DNA of 64,000 nt, from contig CP136067.1 in the NCBI GenBank assembly GCA_032622095.1, positions 40,345,549 through 40,409,548 of the forward strand, given 5' to 3'. Both the position numbers and the translations under genes were made by a program. Positions 59,790-64,000 of the stretch are shown in pieces; within the stretch, counting starts at the first letter, position 1; the number at the start of each line of letters is the position of its first letter. This DNA comes from Siphonodentalium dalli (lineage: Eukaryota; Mollusca; Scaphopoda; Gadilida; Siphonodentaliidae). A model generated the notes under the pieces. It was not told where the DNA came from. It saw only the letters and a program-made list of their open reading frames with translations, and searched no databases.

Positions 59790-60865
59790 TTACATATTAA
59801 TATCCACCCATTGACTAACACTCTTTCTGATTGGTCAAAAGCCGCCACGTAATAACCCGGGGAAAAGTATTATTGGACTCCCGAATGTCATATTGTATCC
59901 CAAGTGTGAAATATTACGTTTTTTATCGGGACTCTGTGGAGTCACGATTTAACTATTGCGAAATGAATCGGTGAAATTGTGATGCGCGCGCAACACTGGT
60001 GGATTTAGCGTTCCACTTCCGCATTGAGTCTTTTTTTTCAATTCCGTGTTTACTGTTCCAAATCGTGCATTCTGATTATCAAATACAGGCTTTTTATAGA
60101 GAATTAAAGGCACGGGCGGCGTTCCTTGTAGAAATATTCATATTTGTTCTAATCAACAGAAGGAATATTAAAAAATATATAGTTTTGTTCATATGCCAAA
60201 CATAATCAGCGCGTAAATAGTATATTTTCGTCAAGACGGACGATGGTGTACGTAAACAAGAGTCTGCTCGTGTTACAGAAGTTTTGCTTCTGTTTACATA
60301 ACACAGGGCAATTCTATTGGTTAATCACACACAAACGATATAAACGCTCTTTATTATTTCAATATCAGGAAAACAGTAACAAATAACGCTCTTTATGTTT
60401 ACCATATCCGGATCTAAACAAAAGCCATGTAACGTAACGTTTTTTGCTTTTGTTTACATAAGAAAAAAAAAACATTTGACAATAACATACTGTTTATGCC
60501 ATATTTCTGATTGGTATAAGAAAAACGTATGTCTATATTTTACTATTATTTCTGTTAATGGCGGTTTTTGAAGGAGGTGAATATTTTAACAGCATACCCA
60601 CCGCCAACGCCGCCCGTATCTTTAAGTGCCGACAAATACCAAAATTAACCACAACAGTTTTATTCCCAAACTTTGGATAAACATACAGATGGATAATAAA
60701 AATCTCATTCTACAATGTTGTGTACAGTATGAATTTTTCTAGTTCTCGTCAAGGTTGCGGTGAAAAGTCACATTGGACTCGACACTGTGTGTCTCGTCCA
60801 ATAAGACTTTTCGTCACAACCTGGACTCGTACAAGAAACATACTGTACACAACATTGTACAATAA
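59790..60865 (+). repeat. interspersed repeat with terminal hairpin, copy 2, split by a TTAA element
   Basis: Homologous to 25180-25720 in reverse. Its body (59790-60107) and its end (60622-60865) are separated by a 514-bp insertion. The terminal palindrome (60711-60859) starts TACAATGTTGTGTACAGTAT and pairs with its reverse complement. Confidence 0.78.
60108..60621. mobile_element. 514-bp non-autonomous TTAA element
   Basis: TTAA lies on both sides (60104-60107 and 60622-60625). Terminal inverted repeats AGGCACGGGCGGCGTT and AGATACGGGCGGCGTT agree at 14 of 16 bases. Copy 1 of the host repeat has no insertion at the matching place. Inside are TTTTGCTTCTGTTTACATAA-type units. No ORF of a transposase. 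Confidence 0.82.
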
Positions 60866-60869
60866 CTTT

Positions 60870-61520
60870 ATAGTACATACGTGAATCTGATAATCCTTAG
60901 ATATCCTTCTATTTTCATGAATCGACAAGGAACACATACATATGAACAAAGCAGAAGATACATTCAGGTTATCGCGAATTCGGTCGATGGTGAACGCTAC
61001 ATGATGACTTTGTTCGTCCAGTTTCGTTGAAATCGACACAATGACATTTTATGAATGAAATGAACATGAAATCGACAACCTTCTGCGTATAGTACACATC
61101 TCAATCGGACTGTGGAAACAGCATCAAAAACATAATGGTTAATTTCAGTAAAATACTCTTGACAACAACTAACAGTCTTGACTATTAAATACTTTCAGTT
61201 TGATGTTGGGAGTTTATATGCTATAATAATTTGTACAAAAGGAACGGCTTTTAAATTTTATTTTTTTTTAGATTTTTAGTCTGTTTGCATTGTGAATCTC
61301 TGATTTCTCACCACTACGAATGAACTTGTAATTCAATATGCATAACTCGGATAGTGAATTCCCATCATTTTGGAACACAGGGAATGGAAATAAAAAAAAA
61401 ATAGATTTTCCGATTACGACATTGTTACTTTAAACCCAAAATATAATATGCGACAAAAGTGTGTTACATCGATTCAAAGTTTAAATGTCATATTATGTAA
61501 ACAATTGTGACCCGCCATAT
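60870..61520. other. no gene recognised
   Basis: AT-rich DNA with A and T runs. Confidence 0.5.
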
Positions 61521-61521
61521 C

Positions 61522-61864
61522 AAATCCAGTCGTAAGTCGGGTTTGTTTTACCCTGTGCCAATGCATTCTCTTATATATATATAAGAGAATGCATTGGCCT
61601 AACAATATTTTATCATGTTTTTTAAATAAATGTTTCTTACAATTTTTAGGACATAAAATAAAAAAACATCTATTACCCATGCAGGGAGCCCCACACATAT
61701 ATAGAAGCATATAGAAGAGTGTCGTCTGCTCATGTTTGTCTGTGGCTCTGTATGGGTGAAATTATAAAATTGTTAAAGAATACAAGAAAAAATTATTAAA
61801 ATTACAAAAAAATGTTAGGTCAATGCATTTTCTTATATATGCGAGGCGACGTACGACTGGATTT
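61522..61864. mobile_element. palindromic MITE family, copy D (most complete)
   Basis: Bounded by AAATCCAGTCGTA and TACGACTGGATTT. The left end contains a perfect 40-bp palindrome (61558-61597, CCAATGCATTCTCTTATATA and its reverse complement). The core matches copies A and B. No ORF and no certain target duplication. Confidence 0.8.
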
Positions 61865-61869
61865 GATTT

Positions 61870-62360
61870 GGCTTGTCACAATTGGTTACGTCACACAATC
61901 AGATATAGGCGTTGGCTTGGCACGTTATTAGCAACAATTAAGGTAACTGATAACCAATGTATGTTCAGTTTCCAATTCTGATCTATCGAATCGAAACTAT
62001 AGGCTATTGATTGCACAGGGCATTTGCTGATTGTGTGAAGAGTTCGTCGTACATGTATGTCCATGCAACGCCAGCGTCATTGATTGTTATTTGTCAAGCA
62101 TGTGGGGTTTTTCGGTATGACTGCCAAAATATGTATTTAAGTAATAGAAGTTCGAAAATTGGCTCCCAAATTTTCTTCGGCATGATTGTAACTATACACG
62201 ACATTAAAGGCCCACTTAGTTTTCGATCCCCAAGATCACATATATAAAACATATGCTATATGATTTACCATTTGAAAGAGGAAGCTCCAAAACATAGTAT
62301 TATCAACTTATCCGGTGTAATACACTGTGAACATGTTTTGCTTTTGTTGAGTTGCCGCCG
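61870..62360. other. no gene recognised
   Basis: Nothing supported. Confidence 0.5.
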
Positions 62361-62367
62361 TGTGTTT

Positions 62368-62715
62368 TTGTGCTTAAGTTTTATCTGGATTGTAGTGCAA
62401 ATATGTATTAGTTTCAATTGATGGGTAATTGCTCTATAGCTTAAAGATAGAGTTATTCCCCCTCCATTGAAAATACATTTTTAGTTTGAATGTTGTTGCT
62501 TTCTGGGAGCCATAACGGGGGTATTATCATTATATATTATAGTGATTATATTGTGCTTTAGTTTCTTCTGGATTGTGGTGCAAACTGCAAAGTGGATTAT
62601 TTTCAACGGAGTGGGCATAACTCTATATCCTAAATATTGAGTTATTCACCTTCCGTTGAAAATACATTTTAGTTTGAATTATGTTGTATTCTGGTTATAA
62701 CCGGGGAAATGTTTC
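62368..62715 (+). repeat. diverged tandem duplication of about 185 bp
   Basis: Two copies share GTGCTTNAGTTT, TCTGGATTGTNGTGCAAA, GAGTTATTC and TTGAAAATACATTTT blocks. Each can fold through a CTCTAT / ATAGAG-type stem. Confidence 0.7.
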
Positions 62716-62976
62716 TATGATTTCAGCTGCTTTCTACGGGCATCTTCTGAAACGCAGACGTTTCAAATGGTGATTAATTATAGTATTTTAAACATATTTT
62801 ATGTCATAGGTTGTTACTAAAACCGTATATCAAGGCACTATACACAAATAATCTGTGACTCGAAAATTAAGTAGTCCATTAAGATATTGTTTGTTCGTTA
62901 TGAATGATGATCGTGTATCGCAAAATTGCTACCCATAAATTCCAACGAGACGGGTACGTTTTCCTCATAGTCACCG

Positions 62977-63112
62977 TAATGCCCTAAGTAATCGACTTCT
63001 TAACCACAACAAAATTATGGATAACTGTTCAGGATTTAGTCGGAAATATGGCTTGTTGCCATTCATCGGAAAGCTCTCCCTGAATTTAAGGAGTCGATTA
63101 CTTAGGGCATTA
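62977..63112. mobile_element. 136-bp MITE with TA at both ends
   Basis: Terminal inverted repeats ATGCCCTAAGTAATCGACT (about 25 bp with CCTTAA extension, one or two mismatches) sit next to TA on both sides. A TA duplication suggests a Tc1/mariner-type MITE. Confidence 0.75.
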
Positions 63113-64000
63113 CTGTATACAATGAGTGAGTACCAACTTATTGTGTACTCACGGTTTATTGCGATGTAATAATATGATCAAACCCGAATCCAGGCGTAAT
63201 TTCTCGCAATAAACATTCATATCAACAGTGCCTTGCCCATGAGTGGTACACGCTGATTTCGTTAAAATTTAAGATTAAACCTTGTCCGGAATCCAACCCC
63301 GTGTGCCAGTCACTATAAAATATTATGGCTGCAATTTTTGGGGTTAGTCAAGTATATAATGTACAGGAAGGGAATATGCGCGGGTCAAGTAATGTAAGGT
63401 CGTTTAGCAGAAATTACAAAGTAACCCGGATTCCGTTTTGGTTCGATGCCAGACACTCCTGTTTTTAGTAAACCTGAGTAACACTAAAAAGACGAATTAT
63501 ATGCAAAGGGAAACCATTCCTCTATGAAAAGAATAGTGTACACACTTCGAGTTTACAATCACTTGCATTATTCTTCACATATAGAGAGATAGAGAGAAAT
63601 GGCATGAGGAGAGGCAGGTGTAGCCAGAAAATAATGCTAGATAACGAGAGAAAGCTAACGAAATAGTTATAGATGTACATATATATCGCTCTAGCTAGAC
63701 CGAAGGGCATATGTCAGTCATCGCGTTAATTGGGACCGGAATATATTTACAGGAATCTATATGCGCCTGGTAATGTGATGACTACACGCAGTACGTTTTT
63801 AGGCAATTTAGAAATGTGGGTCTGATCCGGATCCGGGGAAAGGATAATGTTCGGACGAATCTTGGTTCAATATTCACCCAATAGATATAAGCTATAAAAT
63901 AGTGATATCATAATTTAATAGCGTAGATAACATATTATTGGCATCATCCAAAGGGCACAATAAATGAAAGAAATGTGATCTGAAATCATAATTATGGCAA
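63113..64000. other. no gene recognised
   Basis: AT-rich, with a short GA-rich stretch at about 63585-63620. Confidence 0.5.

Overview
The window looks like nuclear DNA of a marine invertebrate, most likely a mollusc or another lophotrochozoan. The basis is an AT-rich background, split genes with GT-AG introns, a C-type lectin, a Crypton-like tyrosine recombinase gene, several non-LTR retrotransposons, tRNA-derived SINEs and very dense short inverted-repeat elements. There are no bacterial operons. The species cannot be fixed from the sequence.

Only two host-type genes are supported. The first is a C-type lectin on the + strand: two exons (1310-1498 and 22075-22334) flank an intron of about 20.6 kb, and upstream exons lie outside the window or are unrecognised. 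That intron holds Helitron-like repeats, a 29-bp minisatellite, duplicated segments, a nearly complete but disabled LINE on the - strand (about 16.7 to 11.4 kb), two further LINE fragments, a foldback-like element with 16-bp arrays as arms, and one copy of a palindromic MITE family. The second gene is a Crypton-like (DUF3504) tyrosine recombinase at 34529-36934 (+, three exons). Its catalytic residues are all present, but two homopolymer-associated frame breaks cut its reading frame.

The rest is mobile and repeated DNA. 22.4-34 kb: a MITE copy, a large interspersed repeat containing a hairpin, a CpG-rich 49-bp minisatellite open in most frames, a 0.55-kb long-TIR element, and a decayed PHD-finger LINE. 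37-43 kb: 150-160-bp palindromes, two SINEs and a 3.56-kb element with about 480-bp terminal inverted repeats. 43-47 kb: a 394-bp TTAA element, a related broken copy and a BED-finger fragment. 47.6-54.3 kb: a degenerate 41-bp satellite-like array split by a long inverted-repeat element and by a LINE carrying a 2A-like NPGP motif. 55-64 kb: a duplication, a TGACCT array, a LINE 3' end, a second copy of the hairpin repeat into which a 514-bp TTAA element has inserted, the most complete MITE copy, and a TA-flanked MITE.

The most informative points are the Crypton gene and its frame breaks, the nested TTAA insertion with a related empty site elsewhere in the window, the same-frame ORF1-UAG-ORF2 layout of the intronic LINE, the 2A-like LINE leader, and the number of hairpin-forming elements. 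No RNA gene, CRISPR array or operon was found.
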